A stretch of 64,000 nucleotides of DNA from Pseudomonas sp. R5(2019) (lineage in GTDB: Bacteria > Pseudomonadota > Gammaproteobacteria > Pseudomonadales > Pseudomonadaceae): assembly GCF_009905435.1 (NCBI RefSeq), contig NZ_JAAAMT010000004.1, positions 124,001 through 188,000 on the forward strand, given 5' to 3'. The notes below the pieces were generated by a model that ran no database searches, was not told where the DNA came from, and was given only the letters and a program-made list of their open reading frames with translations. Below, one piece after another: positions 17,195 to 24,915 of the stretch. The position numbers and the translations under genes are program-made. Position 1 is the first letter of the stretch, and every line of letters begins with the position of its first letter.

Positions 17195-17855
17195 GACTTT
17201 CTCCGAAGCGTTGCAAGGCGAAGCCGGCGCGCGAGTTCTCGAGGAGCGCTGCCGTCGATGTTCGGGTAGGGGAAATAGCAGGTTGCATGCCAGAAAAATC
17301 CGACGCCCCGTTTTGAGCGAGGGGTGAGCAGGGCCTTGATGGCACTTCGCCAAGCATTTGAGGCTGTCGCGGAGCGGGTGTGCAAGGGCGGTTGGAAAAT
17401 CCCTGCAACAGCGTTGCGACGTGGCTTTGAAGGTGGATCGCGGTCACTGAAAAATCTATTTTTTGATCGATTGTTTGGTGTGATTTTTTCACTAAAAAAT
17501 ACGTGAAAATTCAGGTGAAATTTTTTATTTATCCTGGAGGCTTTATCGTTTTAAACCCATCCGATAAGCGGGTGTTACCGCGCGCGTTTTGCCTTGAAAA
17601 ATAAGTTAAGTAATTGTTATTTAAGATATAAATAGGTTTTTTTGAGCGCGACTGGCTGTTTTTGTCGTGTTACCAAAATGCACGCGACCGGTGCGTTCCA
17701 ACTGAAAATGCACCCAAAATACCCATCAAAAAACACTGCAAAATACAATTGACATTTCACGTAAATATTACGATTTTAGATTTAAGCGTTTGGCACCCTC
17801 GGGTCGCCGGGCAAATCGAAATCGAGCGCAGTGCGCTTGTTCAATGGGTGATGAC
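17195..17855. promoter_or_regulatory. Divergent AT-rich regulatory region between the transporter operon and the iac operon
   Basis: 661 bp without a credible gene. From about 17450 to 17785 it is far more AT-rich than its surroundings. It holds TTTTCAC (17486-17492) facing GTGAAAA (17503-17509) with another GTGAAA at 17515, the near-palindrome TTAAGTAATTGTTATTTAA (17606-17624), and a promoter with a palindrome between its boxes (listed separately). It must contain the promoters of both divergent operons. The palindromes are of the size bound by MarR-type repressors, the usual regulators of iac genes, and the base composition would also suit an H-NS-like (MvaT) silencer. Confidence 0.55.
17749..17777 (+). 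promoter_or_regulatory. Candidate iac promoter with embedded operator palindrome
   Basis: TTGACA (17749-17754, a perfect -35 box) is followed after 17 bp by GATTTT (17772-17777), a weak -10. Between them lies CGTAA-ATA-TTACG (17760-17772), a 5-bp-arm inverted repeat overlapping the -10. A repressor on this site would block RNA polymerase, as in MarR-type control. The site is 80 bp before the first codon of iacH. Confidence 0.45.
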
Positions 17856-18962
17856 ATGACAATCGTCGTCGAGCATTTGGCATTAGGTGGCAGCGGCCTG
17901 ACCGTCATGGTCAAGGACACCCTCGATATCGCGGGCTACCCGACCCGCGCTTGCAGTCGTGCATTGAACGATGCGCCAGCGGCTGGGGTGCATGCACAAG
18001 TGGTCAAGGATGTGTTGGCGGCCGGTTGCCGGATCATCGGTAAAACCAGCCTGCACGAACTGGCCTATGGCACCACGGGTATCAACCACTTCACCGGCAC
18101 GGCCGCCAACCCGCTGTATCCCGGGCGCATCCCGGGAGGGTCTTCCAGCGGTTCGGCAGCGGCGGTCGCGGCCGGTCTTTGCGACTTTTCCCTGGGCACC
18201 GATACCGGTGGCTCGGTGCGTATTCCCGCCGCTTGCTGCGGTGTCTTCGGGCTCAAGCCGACCTTTGGCCGGGTCAGCCGTGCCGGGGTCATGCCAGCCA
18301 CCAGCAGCCTGGATTGCGTCGGCCCGTTTGCCCGCAACATCGAGACGCTGATCGCCGCGATGCAAGCTATCGATCCTTCTTTCAAGGCATTGCCAAGTGT
18401 TGATGGCGTGCGTGTCGGCGTGCTGTCTGTCGAGGCCAATCCCGAGGTTCAGTCGGCAGTCGATGCCGCGCTGAATGCCAGCGGTTTTGAGCTTCAGAGC
18501 ACTGAGTTGCCAGGCATGGCTGCCGCCTATGACGCCGGCATGGTGGTGATCAACCGTGAAACCTGGAACGCCTGCGGCCATCTGGTTGCCACCGGCCTGG
18601 TCGGCGAAGACATCAGCGGTCGCCTGCTGGCCGCCAGCGAAACCACCGATGCCGCCCTGGCTGCCGCCGAACAGGTTCGCGCCACGTTTACCGCTCAAGT
18701 CGACGCGTTGCTGGCGCAGTACCCGGTATTGGCACTGCCGACCCTGCCCGATTACCCCTTGTTGGTCGCCGACGCAGCGGACACCCGCGCCGTCCTCGGC
18801 ATGACTGCCTTCGTCCGTGCTTTCAACCTCAGCGGCCACCCGGCCCTGACGATTCCCCTGAAGGGTGCGTCCGGCTTGCCGGTGGGCCTGCAGCTGGTCG
18901 CCGCCAAGGGTGCGGATGAACTGCTGTGCGCAGTCGCCCGCCAGTTGGCCCAACCCCTTTGA
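17856..18962 (+). CDS. iacH: Amidase signature family protein, IacH-like
   Basis: 368 residues from the ATG at 17856; an in-frame ATG at 17844 is an alternative, neither having a strong ribosome site. The Ser-cisSer-Lys triad is visible: K20 in VMVKDTLDIAG, the serines of PGGSSSGSAA (94-100), and S120 in GTDTGGSVRIPA. It is shorter than most amidases of this family (450-500). By place and family it matches IacH of auxin-degrading bacteria. It may hydrolyse an amide such as indole-3-acetamide or a pathway intermediate; its exact role in the iac pathway is not established. It begins the iac operon, 32 bp before iacA. Confidence 0.85.
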   Translation: MTIVVEHLALGGSGLTVMVKDTLDIAGYPTRACSRALNDAPAAGVHAQVVKDVLAAGCRIIGKTSLHELAYGTTGINHFTGTAANPLYPGRIPGGSSSGSAAAVAAGLCDFSLGTDTGGSVRIPAACCGVFGLKPTFGRVSRAGVMPATSSLDCVGPFARNIETLIAAMQAIDPSFKALPSVDGVRVGVLSVEANPEVQSAVDAALNASGFELQSTELPGMAAAYDAGMVVINRETWNACGHLVATGLVGEDISGRLLAASETTDAALAAAEQVRATFTAQVDALLAQYPVLALPTLPDYPLLVADAADTRAVLGMTAFVRAFNLSGHPALTIPLKGASGLPVGLQLVAAKGADELLCAVARQLAQPL

Positions 18963-18994
18963 TGAATAACCTGCCTGATTATTTGGAGAGTTCC

Positions 18995-20167
18995 ATGACT
19001 GCACTCAGCGCGATAGCACAACAGCCTGGTGTATCGATCACGGCGAGCGATGAGTTTGCGCAGCTGTTGGCCGAGATTCGCGTGCGCGCCCGCAGCGGCG
19101 AGTTCGACACGCAGAAGTTCATCAGCCAGGACATCATCGAGCGTTTTCGCACCCTGGGCGTTTACCGCGCCCTGGTTCCCAAGCGCTTTGGCGGTGACGA
19201 ACGCTCGCCCGCCGAGTTCTGCAAGATGGTCGAAGACATTTCTCACGCCGATGGCTCCGCCGGCTGGGTCGCCAGCTTCGGCATGAACCCGGTGTATCTG
19301 GCCGCGCTGCCGCTGGCGACCATCGAAAAAATCTACGCCAACGGCCCGGACGTGGTCTTTGCTGGCGGCATCTTCCCGCCTCAGCCGGCGACTTTCGTGG
19401 ACGGCGGCCTGGAAGTGAACGGTCGCTGGAAATTCTCCAGCGGCTGCATGGGCGCGTCCCTGATCGGCGTTGGCGTGGCCCCTAAAAACGGTGACATGCT
19501 CGGGTTGCCGCGCCTTGCCGTCATGCCCCGCGAGAAGGTGCGCGTCGAGGAAACCTGGGATGTGGTCGGCCTGATCGGCACCGGTAGCCACGACGTGGTC
19601 GTCGAAGGCGTGGTCGTTCCCGAAGACTGGACCTTCGTGCGCGGCGGCCCGTCGAACCTGACCGAACCCTTCTTCCGTTACCCGTCGCTGTCGTTTGCCA
19701 CTCAGGTGTTGTCGGTGGTCGGCCTGGGCGTGGCCCGCGCCGCACTGGATGAGCTGAGCGGCATGGCCAGCGGCCGCATCTCGGTCACGGGTGCACCGTC
19801 GCTGTCCGACCGCCCGTTGGCGCAGGTCGAAATGGCCAAGGCCGAGGCTGCCCTGCGTTCGGCGCGGGCCTGGTTCTACGAAGCCATCGACGATGCCTGG
19901 ACCAGCATCCTCAACAATCAACCGGTGTCGGTGGAGCAGACCAACATGTTGCGCCTGTCTTCTACCCACGCCACCCGGGTGGCCGCGGACGTGGCGCGCA
20001 CCGCGCAAATGCTCTCTGGCATGAGCGGCGTGTATCGCACCAGCCCGCTGTCGCGTTTCGTCAACGATGCCCAGGTGATCACCCAGCACGCCTTCATGGG
20101 CGACATGACTTACCAGAATGCCGGCGCCATTTTCTTCGGCAACAAGCCGCTGCCCGGCTACCTGTAA
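18995..20167 (+). CDS. iacA: Indole-3-acetate monooxygenase, acyl-CoA-dehydrogenase-like flavoprotein (IacA)
   Basis: 390 residues from the ATG at 18995, behind TTGGAGAG. The fold is that of acyl-CoA dehydrogenase-type flavin monooxygenases (HpaH/DszC group): IIERFRTLGVYRALVPKRFGG and the substrate-side MVEDISHADGSAGWVASFG, with C-terminal AFMGDMTYQNAGAIFFGN. It is thought to hydroxylate the indole ring at C2 using reduced flavin supplied by IacG, giving 2-hydroxy-indole-3-acetate. Second gene of iacHABCDEFG. The name rests on the combination of family and the full set of iac neighbours. Confidence 0.87.
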   Translation: MTALSAIAQQPGVSITASDEFAQLLAEIRVRARSGEFDTQKFISQDIIERFRTLGVYRALVPKRFGGDERSPAEFCKMVEDISHADGSAGWVASFGMNPVYLAALPLATIEKIYANGPDVVFAGGIFPPQPATFVDGGLEVNGRWKFSSGCMGASLIGVGVAPKNGDMLGLPRLAVMPREKVRVEETWDVVGLIGTGSHDVVVEGVVVPEDWTFVRGGPSNLTEPFFRYPSLSFATQVLSVVGLGVARAALDELSGMASGRISVTGAPSLSDRPLAQVEMAKAEAALRSARAWFYEAIDDAWTSILNNQPVSVEQTNMLRLSSTHATRVAADVARTAQMLSGMSGVYRTSPLSRFVNDAQVITQHAFMGDMTYQNAGAIFFGNKPLPGYL

Positions 20168-20197
20168 CTCTTTTCAATTCAAGTATTGGTGACTGTG

Positions 20198-20557
20198 ATG
20201 AGCGAGAAAAAAGCCCTGCGTGTCCTGTTCTGCATGGGCATCAACCAGAACTTCTTCGACGCCCCGCGTGAGGAGCAACTGCAAGTCTGGGCCGCGTTCA
20301 GCGAAATGTGGAACGGCATCCACGACCTGGCCGGCGTCAAGGTGTTCGGCAACATGGATGACGACCAGAGCATGGTCGGCCCATCGACCGGCTACCCCTG
20401 GACCACTTACCTGCTGGCCGACGTGCCGGACATCGAGACCGTCAACGCCGCCTGCAACCTGTTCCGTAGCACACCGGTGGGCGATGGCACCTACAAGCTG
20501 TGGAAGTACGCCAAGGTCGAGGCCCGTACCGGCCGCGAACTGATTATCCAGCGCTGA
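20198..20557 (+). CDS. iacB: IacB-like small protein
   Basis: 119 residues from the ATG at 20198 (in-frame TTG and GTG codons just upstream are less likely starts). Contains GINQNFFDAPREEQLQVWAAF, SEMWNGIHDLAGVKVFGNMDDD and ending TGRELIIQR. No catalytic motif is recognised; it resembles small ferredoxin-like (GYD/Dabb-type) alpha-beta proteins, weakly. Its place between iacA and iacC matches iacB, a gene of unknown biochemical function in auxin-degrading bacteria. Confidence 0.8.
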   Translation: MSEKKALRVLFCMGINQNFFDAPREEQLQVWAAFSEMWNGIHDLAGVKVFGNMDDDQSMVGPSTGYPWTTYLLADVPDIETVNAACNLFRSTPVGDGTYKLWKYAKVEARTGRELIIQR

Positions 20558-20626
20558 GCCCGACCCACCCGGCCTGATTTATTCGAGTTTTCAAGCGTCG
20601 GCCAGCCTGCCGATGAGGAGTGACCC

Positions 20627-21907
20627 GTGAGCAACCTGATTGAAGCCCTGAACCTGGACACCAGCCCCGCCGATCTGGTGTTGCCTGACCGCGTCCACAC
20701 GTCGCTGTACACCGACGCAAAAATCTTCGACCAAGAGCTGGACAGGATTTTCTACAAGACCTGGATCTGGGTCGCTCACGCCAGTGAGATCCCGGACAGC
20801 GGCAGCTACAAGAGCACTTTTATCGGCAAGCAGCCGGTGATCGTTGTGCGCGATCGCAAGAAAGACGTGCACGTGTTGCTCAACCGCTGCCGCCATCGTG
20901 GCGCCACGGTGTGTGAGCACAAGAAAGGCAAGACCAACAGCTTCGTCTGCCCGTACCACGGCTGGAGCTACGCGCTGGACGGTTCGCTGCGTGGCGTGCC
21001 GCACCCGGAAAGCTACGCCGACTGCCTGGACAAGGGCGAGCTGCCGCTGGTGAGCCTGCGCGTCGAGCAGTACAACGGCATGATCTTCGCCACCTTCAAT
21101 GATGAAATCGAGCCGCTGGTGGACTTCCTCGGCCCGGCCAAAAAGTGGATCGACCTGTTCATGAAGCAGGGCGCTGGCTACCCGGTGAAAGTCGCCGGAG
21201 AACACCGCTTCCGTTTCCCCGGCAACTGGAAAATCCAGCTGGAAAACACCACCGACGCCTACCACTTCCCGCTGGTGCACAAGTCGTTCCTGTCCTCGGT
21301 CGACGAGCAAACGCTGGAGCTGTTCGATTTCGTCGAAGGCCCGGGCTACGTCGAAGACTTGGGCAACGGCCACAGCGTGATGGTGATGATTCCTGACCTG
21401 ATCGATCTGGAAGCCAACCTGGAACTGCCGATCCCCGAGCGCTTCGAAACGCTGGCCGAGGAGCTGCGCAAGGAAGGCCATGAAGAGCAGCAGGTACGTC
21501 GCATCGTTCGCGCTGTCGGCGGCTCGGGGTTCAACCTCAACCTGTTCCCCAACGTCGCCTGCTCCATGGCGTTCTTCCGGGTGCTGCAACCGATCTCGGT
21601 CGACGAGACCGAAATCCATCACGCGGTGATCACCATGGACGGCGGCCCGGCCGTCGCCAACCGTTATCGACTGCGCTTGCACGAGCACTTCCAGGGCCCG
21701 ATGGGTTTCGGCACCCCGGACGATTCCGAGGCCTGGGAGCGGGTGCAGAAGGGCGCCACTGCCGGCACCGATCTTTACATCATGCTCAACCGTGGCCTGC
21801 CCGGCGAGAAGCCGAGCGAGGACGGGCTGATCAGCGATGTCAGTGCCGAGACCGGTATGCGCGCGGCCTATCAACAGTGGAAAAAAATGATGTCGGTGAA
21901 GGGGTAA
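20627..21907 (+). CDS. iacC: Rieske dioxygenase large subunit of auxin degradation (IacC)
   Basis: 426 residues from a GTG at 20627, after GATGAGGAG. Rieske ligands C88-x-H90 and C108-x2-H111; mononuclear iron site D210, H213, H218 in ENTTDAYHFPLVHKSF. The family name is aromatic-ring-hydroxylating dioxygenase alpha subunit. In the iac pathway this oxygenase is needed for conversion of the oxidised indole intermediate (dioxindole-3-acetate) toward catechol. It differs strongly from AntA at 2.3-3.7 kb, and the two are not recent copies. The 69-bp gap to iacB carries no iacI, which sits here in some other species. Confidence 0.88.
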   Translation: MSNLIEALNLDTSPADLVLPDRVHTSLYTDAKIFDQELDRIFYKTWIWVAHASEIPDSGSYKSTFIGKQPVIVVRDRKKDVHVLLNRCRHRGATVCEHKKGKTNSFVCPYHGWSYALDGSLRGVPHPESYADCLDKGELPLVSLRVEQYNGMIFATFNDEIEPLVDFLGPAKKWIDLFMKQGAGYPVKVAGEHRFRFPGNWKIQLENTTDAYHFPLVHKSFLSSVDEQTLELFDFVEGPGYVEDLGNGHSVMVMIPDLIDLEANLELPIPERFETLAEELRKEGHEEQQVRRIVRAVGGSGFNLNLFPNVACSMAFFRVLQPISVDETEIHHAVITMDGGPAVANRYRLRLHEHFQGPMGFGTPDDSEAWERVQKGATAGTDLYIMLNRGLPGEKPSEDGLISDVSAETGMRAAYQQWKKMMSVKG

Positions 21908-21912
21908 TCGCC

Positions 21913-22392
21913 ATGCAGAACCTTGAATTGCTCAACCAGGTCACCGCCTTCATCTGGCAGGAAGCGGACATGCTCGACCACAGCGAGTTCGACGACTGGC
22001 TGAAGCTGTACAGCTCGAACGCGACCTACATCATCCCGATCGACCCGCTGGAAACCGACTTCGAAAACACCCTGAACTACGCCTATGACGACCATCACAT
22101 GCGTCAGTTGCGGGTCAAGCGGCTGACCAGCGGCGAGTCGATCTCCACCGCTCCGCGCGCCCGTACCGTGCGTGATCTGTCGCGCTTCCGGGTGCTGGGC
22201 GACGAGGCCGGGGTGATCACCGTGCGCTGCGCGCAAAACCTGCGGGAATTTCGCAAAGACGTGCTCAAGCACTACACCGCCGACATCACCTTCCAGCTGG
22301 TGCGCGAAGGCGACAGCTTCAAGATCCAGCGCAAGCTGATCCAGCTGATCAACTCCACCGACACCCTGGCCGGTATCGGCTACATCCTCTGA
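21913..22392 (+). CDS. iacD: Rieske dioxygenase small subunit of auxin degradation (IacD)
   Basis: 159 residues from the ATG at 21913, five bases after the iacC stop, with GAAGGGG as ribosome site. The SnoaL-like beta-subunit fold is indicated by VTAFIWQEADMLDHSEFDDWLKLY and TLNYAYDDHHMRQLRVKRLTSG. Forms the oxygenase with IacC. Its small size and the arrangement next to the alpha subunit are standard for this enzyme class. Confidence 0.86.
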   Translation: MQNLELLNQVTAFIWQEADMLDHSEFDDWLKLYSSNATYIIPIDPLETDFENTLNYAYDDHHMRQLRVKRLTSGESISTAPRARTVRDLSRFRVLGDEAGVITVRCAQNLREFRKDVLKHYTADITFQLVREGDSFKIQRKLIQLINSTDTLAGIGYIL

Positions 22393-22402
22393 GGCCACGA
22401 CC

Positions 22403-23143
22403 ATGACACAGACTGCATTGGTGACCGGCGCCGCTCAGGGGCTGGGCAACAGCATCGCCCGGCAACTGTTTGCCGCAGGCTACGCGGTGGTGCTCAGCGA
22501 CCTCTCGCTGGAGGCAGCCCAGGCGGCCGCCAGCGAGCTGGACCCCAGCGGTGAACGGGTGCTGGCGCTCAAGCTCGACGTGGCGCAAAAGGCTGATTTC
22601 GAAGCGGCGCTTCAAGCCGTGATCGAGCGCTTCAAGGCCTTGCACGTGGTGATCAACAACGCCGCGATGACCATGACCACACCGGTGATGCAGATCAGCC
22701 CGGAGGAGTTCGACCGGGTGATGAGCGTCAACACCCGCGGCACCTTTGTCGGCTGTCAGGTGTTCGGCACTTACCTGGCTGAACAAGGTTATGGGCGGAT
22801 CATCAACATGGCTTCGCTGGCCGGTCAGAACGGCGGCACGGCCACGGGCGCCCATTACGCGGCGTCCAAGGGTGCGATCGTGACCCTGACCAAGATCTTC
22901 GCCAAGGAACTGGCTGCTCGCGGGGTGACGGTCAACGCCATCGCGCCGGGGCCGATCGAGTCGCCGGCGGTGCGTGCCGCGGTGCCGGCCGAGCGTCTGG
23001 AAGGCCTGATTCAGAACATTCCGGTCAAGCGCCTGGGCAGTGCCGATTTCCTCGGCAAGCTGGTGGTGCAACTGGCCGATGAAGACGCCTATTTCACCAC
23101 CGGGGCGACCTGGGACGTGAATGGCGGCCTGTTTATGCGCTAA
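22403..23143 (+). CDS. iacE: Short-chain dehydrogenase/reductase of auxin degradation (IacE)
   Basis: 246 residues, the usual SDR length. Cofactor motif TGAAQGLG at 8-15 and the tetrad N110, S138, Y152 and K156 (HYAASKGA) are intact. Start ATG at 22403, ten bases after iacD. IacE is reported to act on the hydroxylated indole acetate after IacA, yielding dioxindole-3-acetate; the direction of the redox step here is taken from the family, not from the sequence. Followed by a REP doublet before iacF. Confidence 0.86.
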   Translation: MTQTALVTGAAQGLGNSIARQLFAAGYAVVLSDLSLEAAQAAASELDPSGERVLALKLDVAQKADFEAALQAVIERFKALHVVINNAAMTMTTPVMQISPEEFDRVMSVNTRGTFVGCQVFGTYLAEQGYGRIINMASLAGQNGGTATGAHYAASKGAIVTLTKIFAKELAARGVTVNAIAPGPIESPAVRAAVPAERLEGLIQNIPVKRLGSADFLGKLVVQLADEDAYFTTGATWDVNGGLFMR

Positions 23144-23154
23144 GGCGCAAACCT

Positions 23155-23240
23155 GTAGGAGCAGAGCTCGCTCGCGATCGCATCGGCGCGGTCTCACGAC
23201 GTATCGAGGCGCCTGCATCGCGAGCAAGCTCGGCTCCTAC
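23155..23240. repeat. REP doublet inside the iac operon
   Basis: GTAGGAGCAGAGCTCGCTCG (from 23155) faces its inverted copy ending GCTCGGCTCCTAC (23240). Both arms match the genus REP core. It sits in the 136-bp gap between iacE and iacF, the only large gap within the operon, and could lower expression of the distal genes iacF and iacG by partial transcript end or processing. Confidence 0.8.
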
Positions 23241-23279
23241 CGAAAAATTTGAAATGTGTGAAACGCGGGATGGCCCCAA

Positions 23280-24239
23280 ATGAATGATCAAATGTTGAAC
23301 GTGGTGGTGCGCAAGCGCCATGAACAAGGCGCCGGTGTCGTGGTACTCGACCTCAGCGATCCCGCGGGTCTGCCGCTGCCCGTGTTCGAGGCGGGTGCCC
23401 ATGTGGACATTCATCTGGGCGGTGGCCTGGTTCGTCAGTATTCACTGTGCAGCAACCCGGCCGACCCGCAGGTCTATCGCCTGGGCGTGCTCAAGGACCC
23501 GGCCTCGCGCGGCGGTTCGGTGGCTGTCCACGAGCAACTGCTCGAAGGCCGTGAAGTGCAAATCAGCGCACCGCGCAACCTGTTCCCGCTGGCGGCTGAC
23601 GCCCGCCGCTCCATCCTGATTGGCGGCGGTATCGGCATCACGCCGATGCTGGCGATGGCTTACACCCTGCAAGCCCGTGACAGTGAATTCGAACTGCATT
23701 ATTGCGGCCGTTCGCGCAACCACAGTGCTTTCCTCGAAGAGCTCAAAAGCGCTGATTTTGCCAACTGCGTGCGCACCCACTTCGACGACGAAGCGCCCGA
23801 GCAGAAACTCGATTTGCCCGCTGTGCTCGGCCAGGCGGAGCAGGGCGTGCACCTGTACGTCTGCGGCCCGGCGGGCTTCATGGATTGGGTGATCAGCGAA
23901 GCGGCCAAGGCAGGCTATAGCGACGACCATATCCATCGCGAGTACTTCCAGGTCGAAGTCGACAACAGCGGTGCCGGTTTTGAAGTGGTTGCAGCGCGCA
24001 GCGGCAAAAGCGTCCAGGTCGCCGAAGGGCAGACAATCCTCGATGCGCTGGCCGGAGTCGGCATCAAGATTGATATCTCCTGCGAGCAGGGTGTGTGCGG
24101 CACCTGCCTGTGCGATGTGCTCGAAGGCGAGCCCGACCACCGTGACGTGTACCTGACCGACGATGAAAAGGCCGCCAACGACCAGATCCTCGTGTGTTGT
24201 TCGCGGGCCAAATCAATAAAACTCGTGCTCGATATCTGA
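23280..24239 (+). CDS. iacF: Oxygenase reductase, FNR domain plus C-terminal 2Fe-2S ferredoxin (IacF)
   Basis: 319 residues. Flavin motif RQYSL at 52-56, nucleotide motif GGGIGITP at 115-122, CGPAGF at 195-200, then a C-terminal plant-type ferredoxin with C268, C273, C276 and C306. This is the phthalate dioxygenase reductase/VanB layout (usually FMN), the reverse domain order from AntC in the same window. It supplies electrons to IacCD. The ATG at 23280 has only a weak ribosome site (GGGA), consistent with the break caused by the REP element upstream. Confidence 0.88.
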   Translation: MNDQMLNVVVRKRHEQGAGVVVLDLSDPAGLPLPVFEAGAHVDIHLGGGLVRQYSLCSNPADPQVYRLGVLKDPASRGGSVAVHEQLLEGREVQISAPRNLFPLAADARRSILIGGGIGITPMLAMAYTLQARDSEFELHYCGRSRNHSAFLEELKSADFANCVRTHFDDEAPEQKLDLPAVLGQAEQGVHLYVCGPAGFMDWVISEAAKAGYSDDHIHREYFQVEVDNSGAGFEVVAARSGKSVQVAEGQTILDALAGVGIKIDISCEQGVCGTCLCDVLEGEPDHRDVYLTDDEKAANDQILVCCSRAKSIKLVLDI

Positions 24240-24258
24240 AGCACCGGAGGACAAGACC

Positions 24259-24747
24259 ATGGTCGATACGACTGGATTTCGCAATGCAATGGCGCTGCTC
24301 GGCGGCGCCGTTTCGGTTATCACCACCGACGGTGCGGCAGGTCGCTTTGGCTTTACGGCCTCGGCAGTCTGCAGTGTCACCGACCAGCCACCGACCCTGT
24401 TGGTGTGCATGAACCGCTCGTCCTATTCCAACGTGCACTTCAAGAGCAATGGCGTGCTCTGCGTCAACGTTCTGAGCGCTGATCACCAGGGTACCTCGGG
24501 TGTCTTCGCCAACCGCGAACTGACCATGGAACAGCGCTTCGGCACAGCTCGGTGGCAGGTGCTGGAAAGTGGCGCACCGGTGCTCGATGAAGCGCTGGTG
24601 AGCTTTGATTGCCGCATCGCCCAGGCCCATGAAGTGGGCTCGCACACCATTTTCTACTGCGAAATCCTCGACCTGAAAATGGGCGCCTCGCAGGAAGGGC
24701 TGGTGTATTTCAATCGCGCTTACCACCGCTTGAGCAGCAATGCCTGA
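24259..24747 (+). CDS. iacG: Flavin reductase (IacG)
   Basis: 162 residues of the flavin reductase domain-containing family (HpaC-like): FRNAMALLGGAVSVITTDGAAGRFGFTASAVCSVTDQPPTLLVCMNRSS and the C-terminal YFNRAYHRL. ATG at 24259 after ACCGGAGGA. It reduces flavin with NAD(P)H and passes it to the flavin monooxygenase IacA. Last gene of the iac operon; no terminator hairpin is obvious in the 168 bp before the next porin. Confidence 0.87.
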   Translation: MVDTTGFRNAMALLGGAVSVITTDGAAGRFGFTASAVCSVTDQPPTLLVCMNRSSYSNVHFKSNGVLCVNVLSADHQGTSGVFANRELTMEQRFGTARWQVLESGAPVLDEALVSFDCRIAQAHEVGSHTIFYCEILDLKMGASQEGLVYFNRAYHRLSSNA

Positions 24748-24915
24748 CGCTGTTAAAAAATGAACCGAATAATCATAAGTTTGAACTTCCTGGCCGGAAG
24801 CTGACGACATTACCTGACCACTAATCGATGCCCCCAGCATAAGGGAGCACGGTTTTCGGCTGCCCTGTTTTCGTGTTGATTCTGCTCCGTATAAATATAT
24901 AAAAGGGGATGTCAC

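Noticed and set aside
17346..17363. GGCACTTCGCCAAGC considered a sigma-54 promoter
   Set aside because: GG and GC are 11, not 10, bases apart, and no gene follows at a suitable distance in that direction.
17662..17859. 65-codon frame in the AT-rich region before iacH
   Set aside because: No ribosome site, non-ATG start, overlaps the putative promoter and operator; no family resemblance.
20627..22392. iacCD considered a duplicate of antAB
   Set aside because: Sequence around the Rieske and iron motifs differs strongly, and the partner reductases have opposite domain order, so they are separate families.
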